From Roseinatronobacter thiooxidans (GTDB taxonomy: Bacteria; Pseudomonadota; Alphaproteobacteria; Rhodobacterales; Rhodobacteraceae), in the NCBI RefSeq assembly GCF_001870675.1, contig NZ_MEHT01000046.1, positions 62,001 through 126,000 of the forward strand: a stretch of DNA of 64,000 nt. Reading direction: 5' to 3'. Below are positions 54,134 to 63,216 of this stretch, piece after piece. Numbering within the stretch: position 1 is the first letter of the stretch; each line of letters begins with the position of its first letter. The notes under the pieces are model-generated. The model saw only the letters and a list, made by a program, of their open reading frames with translations. It was not told the origin of the DNA and made no database searches. Both the position numbers and the translations under genes were made by a program.

Positions 54134-55335
54134 GGCTTTTTCCTGACCAGATAGTCGAACAGACCGCCCATACCCTTGGGAAAGAACAAGGTGACCGCGA
54201 CAAAGCCAAGGCCCAGAAAGACCAGCCACCAATCGGTCCAGACAATGCGGAACAGGCCCAGATCGATATTCGGCGCGCCCCCCCCTGTCAGCCAGCTGGA
54301 CAGAAGCGAGACAGAGGCAGCACCGATCACCGCGCCATACAAGCGCCCCCTGCCCCCGATCGCCACCCAGACCGCAAGGTAAATACTGGCGATGGGCGCG
54401 ATTTCGGCAGGGTTAATGATGCCCGCTTGCGGGTAATACAGCGCGCCTGCGATGCCCGATATGACAGCGGTGATGGTGAAGACAAAGAGCTTATAGCCTT
54501 CGACATTGTAGCCAAGAAAGCGCACGCGGGCTTCATTGTCGCGGATGGCGCGGATCACACTGCCGAATTTGCCCGACACAACCCATGCAAACAGCAGATA
54601 GCCCGCGCCCAGCGCAACGGCGGATGCCCAGAAAAACCACATCGAGATCACCGATTGGGGCACATGCTGATAGCCGGGAATGTTTTGCAGCCCCGACAGC
54701 CCGTTATTGCCGCGCAGGCCCGTGTCGTTCTGGAACAGATACAGCGCCAGCGCCAGCGTCATGGCCTGTGTCAGGATCGACAGGTAAACGCCGGTGACGC
54801 GGCTGCGGAATGCCAGCCAGCCAAAGACCAGCGCCAAAAGCCCCGGCACCAGCACCACCATTGCCAATTGAAATGGCAGCGAGCCTGCAAAGCTCCAGAT
54901 CAGGGGCAATTCGGAACTGCCCACCACCCCGAAAATCTGCGCCGCCACCCCCTCTGCGACCTCCAACTCGGTCGGCGGAATGGTCCCGCGCCCCAGTGAA
55001 TCGCGGATCACGATTTCGGTGCGCGCATACATCAGCCACATGCCAATCGCATAGCCCCCCAGCCCGAAAAATGCGAAATGCCCAAGGCTAAGAATGCCGC
55101 AATAGCCCCAGACCACATCCATGGCGATGGCGATCAGGCACAGGCACAGCGTCATGCCAAGGATCTTGACCAGATTGGTCGAGATGGCCCCGATCCCGAA
55201 CCCTTCGGACAGAATGGTGACACCAAGGGTGAACAGCCCCAACAGCCCCATGAACCACAGCACAGACGGGTTTGCGCGCAGAAAGCTGCCGCGCGGTGCA
55301 GGGGCCGTGGTGACGCGGGAAATCTCTATCGACAT
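54130..55335 (-). CDS. urtC: Urea ABC transporter permease UrtC
   Basis: LivM-type permease, 401 residues and about ten membrane segments. DVVWGYCGILSLGHFAFFGL is the family signature, and AGALYYPQAGIINPAEIAPI and AVWVAIGGRGRLYGAVIGA follow in the transmembrane core. The periplasmic insertion after residue 100 (GRGTIPPTELEVAEGVAAQI) is usual for UrtC. It lies 4 nt after urtB. Confidence 0.95.
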   Translation of the reverse strand: MSIEISRVTTAPAPRGSFLRANPSVLWFMGLLGLFTLGVTILSEGFGIGAISTNLVKILGMTLCLCLIAIAMDVVWGYCGILSLGHFAFFGLGGYAIGMWLMYARTEIVIRDSLGRGTIPPTELEVAEGVAAQIFGVVGSSELPLIWSFAGSLPFQLAMVVLVPGLLALVFGWLAFRSRVTGVYLSILTQAMTLALALYLFQNDTGLRGNNGLSGLQNIPGYQHVPQSVISMWFFWASAVALGAGYLLFAWVVSGKFGSVIRAIRDNEARVRFLGYNVEGYKLFVFTITAVISGIAGALYYPQAGIINPAEIAPIASIYLAVWVAIGGRGRLYGAVIGAASVSLLSSWLTGGGAPNIDLGLFRIVWTDWWLVFLGLGFVAVTLFFPKGMGGLFDYLVRKKP

Positions 55336-55339
55336 GGAC

Positions 55340-57304
55340 TCAATCTCCGGCGGCGCGGCCCTTCAGGGCAACAATACCCTTGGGCCGGAACTGAATGAAC
55401 AGGATGATGAACAAAACCATATAGGTCTGGGCGGCCAGCGTATTGGCGGGGTTGAACCACTCGATCCCCTTTTGCAAAAAGCCGATCAGCGTGGCGCCTG
55501 CCAGCGTGCCGAAGACAGACCCGACACCGCCCACCACCACTGTCATGAAACTTTGCACGATATAATTCGCGCCCATCTCGGATGTGACCTGCGCCACCAG
55601 CCCGATGGACACGCCTGCAACGCCCGCAATGCCAGACCCCAACCCGAAGGTCAGCATATTGATCCGGTCTGGGTTGATGCCCATGCTGGCCGCCATGCCG
55701 GGGTTCTGGGTGACCGCGCGCACTTCCAGCCCCAGCCGCGTGCGGTTCAGGATATAGAGCAGCAGCAGAAGGAACCCGATGGCCATGGCAAAGATCGCAA
55801 CGCGGATCGACGCAACCGACACCAGATCATTGACCTGTATCGCCCCTGCCAGCCAATCCGGCGCGGTCAGCGGGCGGGCTTGGGTGCCAAAGATATTCTT
55901 GGCCAGCTGTTGCAGCGCGATAGAGATACCAAAGGTCGCCAGCAGCGTTTCCAGCGGGCGGGTATAGAGGTGCCGGATCACCAGCCGCTCCATGAGCACG
56001 CCTGCGGCAAAGGTAACCAGAAAGGCCAGCGGCAGGGCAACCACCAGCGAGACAGTGTAATCAGGGATCACCGTCTGCACCACATAGCCGGTATAAGCGC
56101 CCATCATGATGAACTCGCCATGCGCCATGTTGATCACCCGCATCACCCCGAAAGTGATCGCCAGACCAATCGCGGCCAGAAAGAAGATCGAGGCCAGCGA
56201 CAGCGCATCAATCGAAATGCCCACAAATTGCCAGATTGAAATGCGCGTGCGCGTGCTGTCCAGCGCGTCGCGCGCGGCCTGCGTCACCGCAGGGTCAGCC
56301 TCCAGATAAGCGTCATAAAACACATATTGCGCGACAGCCGCTTCCATATCGGCCGTTGTCACCAGCGGGGCCACAGTGCCTGCCTGTTCCAGCGCCAGAT
56401 AGGCCGCGCGGCGCGCCTCGTCATTGTCCAGTTGGTGGACAGGTATGCCGCCGACCGTGCCATCCACCACATTGGCGCGCAACACATCGCGGATGGCATT
56501 TCGGCCCGGACGCGCCGGGGCCAGCCCAGCATCCGACAGCACGGCATAGGCGGCGATCAGGGGCATATCATCGCCCGGCACGCGCAGACGGGCGACATTC
56601 GTGCCCTCTGGCACCGCCTCGCCAAAGCCTGATTGGGTTTGCAAAATCTGGTTCAGCGCGCGCCGCGCTTCGGTGCTGATATCGCCGCGCAAACCGTCTA
56701 TGGCATCGACGCGGGTGGCGGTGTCTGTGGCAAAACGCGCATTCAGCAGGTCCAGCAAGCGCTGCATCCGCACGGCAATGGCGCTGTCTTCCTCTGCCTC
56801 CAGCGCAATCTCCAATGCCTCGATCTGCTCGGCATCAGGGCTGCGCGCGATACTGTCCAGTGCGGCCAGACGGCGCGCGGGGTTGGGGTTAAGCAGTTCA
56901 AACTGCACAAGAGCTGCATTCACTTCGCGCCGCACACCCGCATTGGGGCGGATCTGGTTCACATCGCGCGAACTGGCCGTGCCTGCCTCTGCGCCGCTGT
57001 CAATGTCGATCAGCACAAGGTTCCGGTCGGCCCCCTCGCGCGCGAAAAAGAAAAAGCCATCTTCGGGGCGCTCATACACTTCGCGGTCAGACCATGCGCG
57101 CAAAAACGCCACTGTTCCGGGGGCATCTGCCGTAATCAGGGCTGCCAGCATTTCAGGCACTGTCCCGCGTGACGGGCTGGCCACAAGCGGCTGAACCGTT
57201 TGCAACACATCCTGAAGCGGGGTGTCGGACTGCGCAGAGGCGCGCAGCGGCGCAACAAGGATCAGCGCGATCATAAACGCAATGCAAGGCAGCAGGCGCA
57301 GCAT
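55340..57304 (-). CDS. urtB: Urea ABC transporter permease UrtB
   Basis: LivH-type permease, 654 residues. Residues 1-24 are a signal-like segment. Residues 25-360 form a large soluble, probably periplasmic, mostly helical domain found in long UrtB proteins. Residues 365-650 are the permease, with INMAHGEFIMMGAYTGYVVQ and the C-terminal GGVGSVFGTLAGATLIG. The extra N-terminal domain may contact the binding protein. It follows urtA after a 72-nt gap with a strong stem-loop. Confidence 0.93.
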   Translation of the reverse strand: MLRLLPCIAFMIALILVAPLRASAQSDTPLQDVLQTVQPLVASPSRGTVPEMLAALITADAPGTVAFLRAWSDREVYERPEDGFFFFAREGADRNLVLIDIDSGAEAGTASSRDVNQIRPNAGVRREVNAALVQFELLNPNPARRLAALDSIARSPDAEQIEALEIALEAEEDSAIAVRMQRLLDLLNARFATDTATRVDAIDGLRGDISTEARRALNQILQTQSGFGEAVPEGTNVARLRVPGDDMPLIAAYAVLSDAGLAPARPGRNAIRDVLRANVVDGTVGGIPVHQLDNDEARRAAYLALEQAGTVAPLVTTADMEAAVAQYVFYDAYLEADPAVTQAARDALDSTRTRISIWQFVGISIDALSLASIFFLAAIGLAITFGVMRVINMAHGEFIMMGAYTGYVVQTVIPDYTVSLVVALPLAFLVTFAAGVLMERLVIRHLYTRPLETLLATFGISIALQQLAKNIFGTQARPLTAPDWLAGAIQVNDLVSVASIRVAIFAMAIGFLLLLLYILNRTRLGLEVRAVTQNPGMAASMGINPDRINMLTFGLGSGIAGVAGVSIGLVAQVTSEMGANYIVQSFMTVVVGGVGSVFGTLAGATLIGFLQKGIEWFNPANTLAAQTYMVLFIILFIQFRPKGIVALKGRAAGD

Positions 57305-57338
57305 GGGCGGGGTATCTTTCGCTTGGGTCTTGGGGGGT

Positions 57339-57366
57339 GGGGTGCGGGGACAAAGCCCCGCACCCC
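57339..57366 (-). promoter_or_regulatory. Stem-loop between urtA and urtB
   Basis: GGGGTGCGGGG (57339-57349) and CCCCGCACCCC (57356-57366) form a perfect 11-bp stem with loop ACAAAG, 10 nt after the urtA stop codon. There is no T run, so it may protect the upstream urtA mRNA or attenuate transcription, raising binding protein levels over permease levels. Confidence 0.8.
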
Positions 57367-57376
57367 CTGAACAGGA

Positions 57377-58654
57377 TCAGTAGTTCGAGGTCAGCTGAAC
57401 ACAGGTTTCAGTCGCCGTGTCGAACATGCCGCATTCCAGCTCTTGCCAGTCGCTGACCAGCGTTGCGCTGTCTTCAAGGAAGGGCGACCAAGCAAGGCCG
57501 GGCACTTCTTCGGTCTGGCTGATGATGTCAAACTGGCCATCCGCACGGATCTCGCCAATCAAGACAGGCTTCGACAGGTGGTGGTTGGTGTTCATCACCG
57601 CTGTGCCGCCCGTCAGGTTGGGGAATTCCTGCCCCCACATGGCTTCGCGCACGGCATCCACATCCGTGGTGCCAGCCGCTTCCACGGCATTCACCCACAT
57701 GTTGAAGCCGATATAATGCGCCTCCATCGGGTCATTGGTGACGCGGTTCTCATCGCCGATAAACTCGTGCCATGCGGCAATGAATTCTTCATTCGCAGGC
57801 GTATCGGCAGACATGAAGTAGTTCCACGCCGCCAGATGTCCGACAAGGCGCGAGGTATCGAGGCCCGAGAGTTCCTCTTCCCCCACCGAGAAGGCCACAA
57901 CCGGAATGTCATCCGCGCTTACACCCTGCGCCGCCAATTCGGTGTAAAAGCCGATATTCGCGTCACCATTGATGGTGGAAATCACGCCAACCTGCTTGCC
58001 ACCTGCCCCAAGGCCGATCACATCGCCCACGATCGTGGACCAGTCCGCATGGCCGAAGGGGGTGTAGTTGACAAAGATATCTTCCGCCGCAATCCCCTTG
58101 GACAGCAGATAGGATTCAAGAATGGCATTCGTCGTGCGCGGATAGACATAGTCGGTGCCCAGCAGCGCGAAGGACTCAACGCCAAGCTCTTCGAGGAAGT
58201 AATCCACTGCCGGAATGGCTTGCTGGTTTGGTGCCGCACCCGTGTAGAACACATTGCGCGAGCTTTCCTGCCCTTCATACTGGACAGGGTAGAAGAACAG
58301 GCCATTCAACTCTTCCAGCACGGGCAACAGCGCCTTGCGGCTGACCGATGTCCAAGCGCCGAAAATGACATCAACCTCATTCACGGTCAGCAACTGGCGG
58401 GTCAGTTCGGCAAATAGCGGCCAGTCCGAGGCAGGGTCAACGACCACGGCTTCCAGCTGGCAGCCCAGCACGCCGCCCTTGGCGTTTTGCTGGTCAACCA
58501 GCATCAGCATGACATCGCGCAATGTGGTTTCGGAAATCGCCATACTGCCTGACAGCGAATGCAAGACGCCAACCTGAATCGGGCAATTTGCATAGGCGGG
58601 CGCGGCAAGCAGGGCCGTGGTGGCAGCAGTGGTCAGCAGGGTTTTCTTGATCAT
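57377..58654 (-). CDS. urtA: Urea ABC transporter substrate-binding protein UrtA
   Basis: Periplasmic urea-binding protein of 425 residues. It has an N-terminal signal peptide (KKTLLTTAATTALLAAPAYA), then the type I periplasmic fold starting CPIQVGVLHSLSGSMAISET, with ASDWPLFAELTRQLL, FYPVQYEGQESSRNVFYTGA and GTDYVYPRTTNAI, all UrtA signatures. I chose ATG 58654: AGGAG is 10 nt upstream, while it is too close to ATG 58663. First gene of urtABCDE; usually under nitrogen control. Confidence 0.95.
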   Translation of the reverse strand: MIKKTLLTTAATTALLAAPAYANCPIQVGVLHSLSGSMAISETTLRDVMLMLVDQQNAKGGVLGCQLEAVVVDPASDWPLFAELTRQLLTVNEVDVIFGAWTSVSRKALLPVLEELNGLFFYPVQYEGQESSRNVFYTGAAPNQQAIPAVDYFLEELGVESFALLGTDYVYPRTTNAILESYLLSKGIAAEDIFVNYTPFGHADWSTIVGDVIGLGAGGKQVGVISTINGDANIGFYTELAAQGVSADDIPVVAFSVGEEELSGLDTSRLVGHLAAWNYFMSADTPANEEFIAAWHEFIGDENRVTNDPMEAHYIGFNMWVNAVEAAGTTDVDAVREAMWGQEFPNLTGGTAVMNTNHHLSKPVLIGEIRADGQFDIISQTEEVPGLAWSPFLEDSATLVSDWQELECGMFDTATETCVQLTSNY

Positions 58655-59127
58655 GGAATGCATGCTCCTGTGAAGGGACTGCGCGCATCTGGAAAATTGA
58701 CTTGAAAGCGAAATCGCACTCCCCATCTCCTCCAGAGCAGCAGTCATATGTTGCGCATGTCCGGCAGTGTTCATCTGCCAGGATAGGGCTGTCGGACATG
58801 CATTCGACGATTTAATCGCAGGGCAGTTATTGACACTTGCCAGCGGCGGCGCAATTTCCGACGCAACCACGCGCATCAAGAAGCGGATCATTCGGAAAAA
58901 TGCCCATAAATTCAGCTAAACTCTGGCCCTGCGCCCAAAATTTATGCTGCATTGCAGCATAGGGCGCGTGGCTTTGGGCGAATCTTGCGCGCCAGCGCGC
59001 AAGGCCTATGCCATGACTGGCTGCCGAAACCGGTTGCGTTTCGTATAGCCGCCGCTTACGCGCAGACACTGCCACGCGCGGCACCCGCCAGCGCATCTCA
59101 AGATTGGACCTCAGCTTGACCTGCCCA
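58655..59127. other. Divergent gap between urtA and the Stealth-type gene
   Basis: This 473-bp gap must hold the urt promoter. A 9-bp inverted repeat GCATGTCCG (58755-58763) with CGGACATGC (58793-58801) is a candidate operator; the stretch between the arms has no clear -24/-12 sigma-54 promoter. The remainder to 59127 shows no supported gene; the open frames there are spurious. Confidence 0.45.
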
Positions 59128-60081
59128 ATGCCCGAAGACAGCCCCATTGATGCCGTCATCACATGGGTGGACGGGGCCGATCCCGCGCATGTGGCCAAAC
59201 GCATGCAGGCACAGGGCAAGGCTGTGCAGGCGCTGCATCCCAACGGGGTCAATCCGCATCGCTGGGGCAGCAGTGACGAATTGCGCTACTGCCTGCATTC
59301 TCTGGCCAATCACGCACACTGGCTGCGCCATGTCTGGATCGTCACCGATAACCAGACACCAGACCTGTCCGCAATTCCCGCAGCATTGGCCCAGCGTATC
59401 AGCATCATCGACCACAGGCAGATATTCAGCGGCTTCACCCAATATCTGCCCACCTTCAATTCGCTGTCCATCGAAACCATGCTGTGGCGCATTCCCGGTC
59501 TGGCCGAGAGGTTTCTTTACTTCAACGACGATGTGTTCCTGACCGCCCCGCTTGGCGCGGAAGATGTGTTTCACGGCGCAGTGCCGGTCCTGCGCGGCAA
59601 ATGGGCAGATTACAGCGCCCTCGATGGGGACCGCGCCAAAATGCGCGACCCCGCCCTGTTCAACCATTTCACCCAGATCAATGCCGCGCGCCTTGCGGGC
59701 TTTGCGCCTGTCCGCCTCTGGACCAGCGCCCATGTCGTCCACCCGATGAACCGCACCATCATGGCGCAGCTGTTCGACCAGTTCGAGGGCGCGTTCACCG
59801 CCAATCTCGCCCACCCCTTCCGCGACCTGTCACAATTCCAGCCGATGGCGCTGCACAATCACATCTGCATCCGCAACGGCAATCACATCACCCCTGCGAC
59901 ACGCGACTATCTGCATCTGCGCAGCGGTGCTGTCATCGACCTGCCCATCGAGGCGGTTCAGGCCTATCTGCGCCGCTCGGTCCTGCCTGACGCGAAATTT
60001 CTTTGTGTCAACGACCTGCCCCAAGTCGAACAGGCCATGCCCGATGCGCGCTACTGGATCGAACGCGCCATCAGCGCCTGA
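59128..60081 (+). CDS. Stealth family sugar-phosphate phosphotransferase
   Basis: A 317-residue Stealth protein, the family that transfers hexose-1-phosphate units to build polysaccharides and resembles the vertebrate GlcNAc-phosphotransferase. CR1 is IDAVITWVDGADP; CR2 runs from HRWGSSDELRYCLHSL through WIVTDNQTPDL to RFLYFNDDVFL; CR3 is SAHVVHPMNRTIMAQ, and a CR4-like piece includes LRSGAVIDLPIEAVQAY. ATG 59128 is the likely start; TTG 59104 is possible. It could act on a surface polysaccharide; no other capsule genes are adjacent. Confidence 0.88.
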   Translation: MPEDSPIDAVITWVDGADPAHVAKRMQAQGKAVQALHPNGVNPHRWGSSDELRYCLHSLANHAHWLRHVWIVTDNQTPDLSAIPAALAQRISIIDHRQIFSGFTQYLPTFNSLSIETMLWRIPGLAERFLYFNDDVFLTAPLGAEDVFHGAVPVLRGKWADYSALDGDRAKMRDPALFNHFTQINAARLAGFAPVRLWTSAHVVHPMNRTIMAQLFDQFEGAFTANLAHPFRDLSQFQPMALHNHICIRNGNHITPATRDYLHLRSGAVIDLPIEAVQAYLRRSVLPDAKFLCVNDLPQVEQAMPDARYWIERAISA

Positions 60082-60101
60082 TCCCGCCGCAACCCTCCCC
60101 C

Positions 60102-60124
60102 CATTTTCTTGCGCCAAATACTCC
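60102..60124 (-). repeat. 23-mer intergenic repeat, copy 2 (inverted), with two adjoining hairpins
   Basis: The minus-strand reading begins GGAGTATTTGG and differs from the copy at 11855-11877 at one position. Just beyond are two small perfect hairpins, TTGGCC-GCA-GGCCAA (60134-60148) and AGGGGGC-AGC-GCCCCCT (60150-60166). The block sits between the Stealth-type and cytochrome c peroxidase genes. Confidence 0.8.
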
Positions 60125-60255
60125 GGGGGTGAATTGGCCGCAGGCCAAGAGGGGGCAGCGCCCCCTGATCCCCCCTTGCGCGGGCAGGAATGGGGCCTTG
60201 TGCTGCGCGCGATTGGGCGGCACTCTTGGCCGCATGCACCATTGGCGGGGGGACC

Positions 60256-61590
60256 ATGTTTCAGCATGCGGCATTCGGGATAGGCTTTTGCACTGCGCTG
60301 GCCGCAGCCCCCCTTTATGCAAACCCTGCCCTGCCAGACCCCGTGCAAGACGCGCTCTATGCCCAGCACGCGCCCGATCTGGTGCAACTGGGCTGGCATC
60401 TGTTCTATGACCCGATCCTGTCGGGCAACCGCGATGTGGCCTGTGCAACCTGCCACCATCCGGAATTTGGCACATCGGACGGGTTGTCTTTGGGGCTTGG
60501 GGCCAAAGCCAGCGGCCTTGGCCCTGCGCGCATCGCAAACCCCGACACCCCGCCAGAACAGCGCATGCCGCGCAATTCGCCCGCATTGTGGAACCTTGGC
60601 GCGGCAGAGTTCACCCGCATGTTCCATGATGGCCGGATCGAGGTGGACGCAAGCCGCCCCTCTGGCCTGCGCACCCCTCTGGAAGAGGATATGGTCACAG
60701 GCTTCGCCTCGCTCCTGTCGGCGCAAAACATGTTTCCCGTCCTCTCCCCCGATGAGATGGCGGGCCATTACAGCGAGAATGAGATCGCGCAGGCCGTGCG
60801 GCAGGGGCGACTGACAGGCACGGGCGGCGCTTGGGATCTGATCGCCGCGCGCATCCGCGCCATTCCTGATTATGCCAGCCGGTTTGTGGCCCTGCATGAC
60901 GATATTGCCACGCCTGCCCAGATCACCTTTCCACATATCTCGAATGCCATCGCCGCCTTTGTCGCGGTCGAGTTCCGCTCGGACACCAGCGCGTTTGATG
61001 CATATTTGCGCGGCGCGGGCAGTTTGCCAGATGAAGCGCAGCGGGGCTTGGGGCTGTTTTATGGCCGCGCCACTTGCGCCAGCTGCCATTCCGGCCCGTT
61101 CCAGACCGATCACGGCTTTCATGCGCGCGGGGTGCCGCAACTGGGGCCGGGCAAGGCCGCGCGGTTTGAATCGCACAAGCGCGACACAGGCCGCATGCGC
61201 GTCACAGGGCGGGCCGAGGATGCTTTCGCCTTTCGCACCCCATCCCTGCGCAATATCGCCCATACCAGCCCCTATGGCCATGCCGGATCGCATGCGACGC
61301 TGGCAGGTTTCATCCGCGACCATGCCGACCCTGTCGCGGCCCTTGCCCGCTATGACCGCTCACAAGTCATTCTGCCTGCGCTGGATGTGCAGGATTGGCT
61401 GATCATGGACGACCCTGCCGAGCGCGCCGCGATTGCTGCTGCCGCCCGCACCCCGCCCATTACACTAAGTGACACCGATATCGCCGATCTGGTGGCGTTT
61501 CTGCAAACCCTGTCCGACCCACAGGCATTGGCAGGGCGCTTGGGTGTGCCGAATACCGTACCAAGCGGGCTGGAAGTGCCGCGCCGCTAG
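60256..61590 (+). CDS. Di-haem cytochrome c peroxidase family protein
   Basis: A 444-residue periplasmic protein. It has a signal peptide (HAAFGIGFCTALAAAPLYA) and two haem-binding motifs, CATCH at residues 63-67 and CASCH at 274-278. These mark the bacterial cytochrome c peroxidase/MauG family, which detoxifies H2O2 or performs protein modifications. MPRNSPALWNL and FRTPSLRNIAHTSPYGHAGS are conserved pieces. ATG 60256 follows GGGGGGA and starts a proper signal peptide. No partner gene is adjacent, so the donor is unknown. Confidence 0.9.
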   Translation: MFQHAAFGIGFCTALAAAPLYANPALPDPVQDALYAQHAPDLVQLGWHLFYDPILSGNRDVACATCHHPEFGTSDGLSLGLGAKASGLGPARIANPDTPPEQRMPRNSPALWNLGAAEFTRMFHDGRIEVDASRPSGLRTPLEEDMVTGFASLLSAQNMFPVLSPDEMAGHYSENEIAQAVRQGRLTGTGGAWDLIAARIRAIPDYASRFVALHDDIATPAQITFPHISNAIAAFVAVEFRSDTSAFDAYLRGAGSLPDEAQRGLGLFYGRATCASCHSGPFQTDHGFHARGVPQLGPGKAARFESHKRDTGRMRVTGRAEDAFAFRTPSLRNIAHTSPYGHAGSHATLAGFIRDHADPVAALARYDRSQVILPALDVQDWLIMDDPAERAAIAAAARTPPITLSDTDIADLVAFLQTLSDPQALAGRLGVPNTVPSGLEVPRR

Positions 61591-61703
61591 TGTTCCACCT
61601 GACACAAGCTATTCGATGAGGGCTTGTCGGGCATACCCCGCGCGGCATCAAAGCGTCCAGCGCTGCAAGCGCTTATCGGGCACCTTGCGGCATATGGCGA
61701 AGA

Positions 61704-62261
61704 TTAGCCAGCTTTGGGCCGGAACGCCGCGCAGCGCGCGGGGTCGGTATCGATCCGCGCCGCGCCAATCAGGTCCAGACAATAGGGCACAGCCGCAAAC
61801 ACCGCCTGCAGACATGTCGCAATCGCAGCGGGCTTGCCGGGCAATGTGATAAACAGGGTTTGGCCCCGCACACCGGCACTTTGGCGCGACAGGATCGCAG
61901 TTGGCACTTCAGCGAGAGAGGCGCGGCGCATTTCCTCGCCGAAACCGGGCAGATCGAAATCGATGATATCGGCCAGCGCTTCGGGCGTGCGGTCGCGCGG
62001 GGCGGGGCCTGTGCCACCTGTGACCAAGACCAGATCGGCCCCGTCATCGGCCAGGGCGCGCATGGCATCTGCCACGCCCTCGCGCCCATCGGGGACAATC
62101 TGGCGCATGACCGTGACCGGCGAGGTGATGACGCGGCGCACCCAATCCTCGGCGGCGGGGCCGCCCAGATCGGCATATTCGCCGCGCGCCGCACGGTCAG
62201 AGACCGTCAGAATGGCGATCCGCGCGCCATTTTCACTCTGGCTGATATGTTCCACTGTCAT
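61704..62261 (-). CDS. mogA: Molybdopterin adenylyltransferase
   Basis: It adenylates molybdopterin before molybdenum insertion. The 185-residue MogA-like enzyme shows IAILTVSDRAARGEYADLGG, the MPT/AMP-binding VTGGTGPAPRDRTPEAL and the C-terminal TLPGKPAAIATCLQAVF. ATG 62261 is selected because a short Ser/Glu-rich leader precedes ILTVSD; an earlier in-frame start at 62288 is less likely. It lies 45 nt after ubiV on the same strand and faces the peroxidase gene. Its placement next to ubiUV may reflect shared use in anaerobic growth, an inference. Confidence 0.92.
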   Translation of the reverse strand: MTVEHISQSENGARIAILTVSDRAARGEYADLGGPAAEDWVRRVITSPVTVMRQIVPDGREGVADAMRALADDGADLVLVTGGTGPAPRDRTPEALADIIDFDLPGFGEEMRRASLAEVPTAILSRQSAGVRGQTLFITLPGKPAAIATCLQAVFAAVPYCLDLIGAARIDTDPARCAAFRPKAG

Positions 62262-62306
62262 CGCGCCTGCCCTTTCAGAAACCACCACCCTGCCCCATAG
62301 CGCAGC

Positions 62307-63212
62307 TTATACCGGCACAGCATGGCCGCGCCATGTTGCGCCAGCACTGTCCCGCCCGAAACCGTCGCAAAACTGCATGTCGGGATGGGCAGCACCCAGA
62401 TTTTCGACCAGCGCCTGCGCAGACAGATCACCCGCCAGCAGATGCGCATAATCGGCGCAAAGCGCATCAAACCCCGCAGATTGCGGTTGCAAACGCAAGG
62501 CGCTGATGCCCATGTCCCGCAGCGCCACCGCATGGTCGGCCATGCAGGCATAGGCTTGGCTAAGGGTTTGCACCCCGTTTACTGTCAAAAAGCGCTGCCC
62601 CTCCAACGTGTCCACATCGCGGCCATCGGGGTCTTGCTCGCAGACAAACTGGCACGAATCCTTGGCGCGCTCATGCAGGCGTGCGTGGTAGCAGCGCCCC
62701 GAAATTGCCAGCGGCAGCCGCCCGTGGCCCCAGACTTCCAGCGCAACCCCCTCGGCCTGCGCCACTTCGGCCAGTACTGCGACGGATGCCATCGGCAATT
62801 CGGGCGGCAGGCAGATGCGCGTGGCCCCCCGCCGCGCCAGCCAGCGCAAAGTGCCTTCGTTATAGACATTGACCAGCGGCCCCACCCAGAAGGGCACGCC
62901 CTGCGGAATATGGTGCAGGGCAGACAGGTCATTCACTTCCACCGGCAGGCCAAGGCCCAGCAAATCGGCGGTCAGCTTGCGTTCACGCCTCAATGTGATC
63001 AGCGCAAGCGAGGTCAAGGCCACCTGCTTGCCCCCTGCCTGCAAGGAGTCCACCGCTAGCGGGATTTCATCTTGCCAGAAGGGCAGCCGCTTGGAACAGA
63101 CCAATTCCCCCAGCACAACACGCGCCACAGGCGCGTCAGACAGGGTGGCGTAGAAACTGCGCACTGCATCGGCACTCCAGAAAAACGGGTTTGGCGCAAC
63201 TGTCAGGTCCAT
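62307..63212 (-). CDS. ubiV: Ubiquinone biosynthesis protein UbiV
   Basis: Part of the UbiU–UbiV complex that hydroxylates the ubiquinone ring without oxygen, using prephenate as donor. It belongs to the U32 peptidase-like family. The 301-residue protein keeps the four [4Fe-4S] Cys residues: Cys39 (LVCSKRLPF), Cys174, Cys187 and Cys191 (GRCYHARL and SCQFVC), with the spacing known from E. coli UbiV. ATG 63212 is 4 nt after the ubiU stop codon, so the pair is co-translated. Confidence 0.93.
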   Translation of the reverse strand: MDLTVAPNPFFWSADAVRSFYATLSDAPVARVVLGELVCSKRLPFWQDEIPLAVDSLQAGGKQVALTSLALITLRRERKLTADLLGLGLPVEVNDLSALHHIPQGVPFWVGPLVNVYNEGTLRWLARRGATRICLPPELPMASVAVLAEVAQAEGVALEVWGHGRLPLAISGRCYHARLHERAKDSCQFVCEQDPDGRDVDTLEGQRFLTVNGVQTLSQAYACMADHAVALRDMGISALRLQPQSAGFDALCADYAHLLAGDLSAQALVENLGAAHPDMQFCDGFGRDSAGATWRGHAVPV

Positions 63213-63216
63213 TGCA

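Noticed and set aside
58753-58800. Sigma-54 promoter for urtA (TGGCAG...TGCC)
   Set aside because: Spacing is two bases too long and the -12 element is poor.
58827-59252. Open frames between urtA and the Stealth-type gene
   Set aside because: They overlap a well-supported gene or show no protein-like composition, start signal or family.
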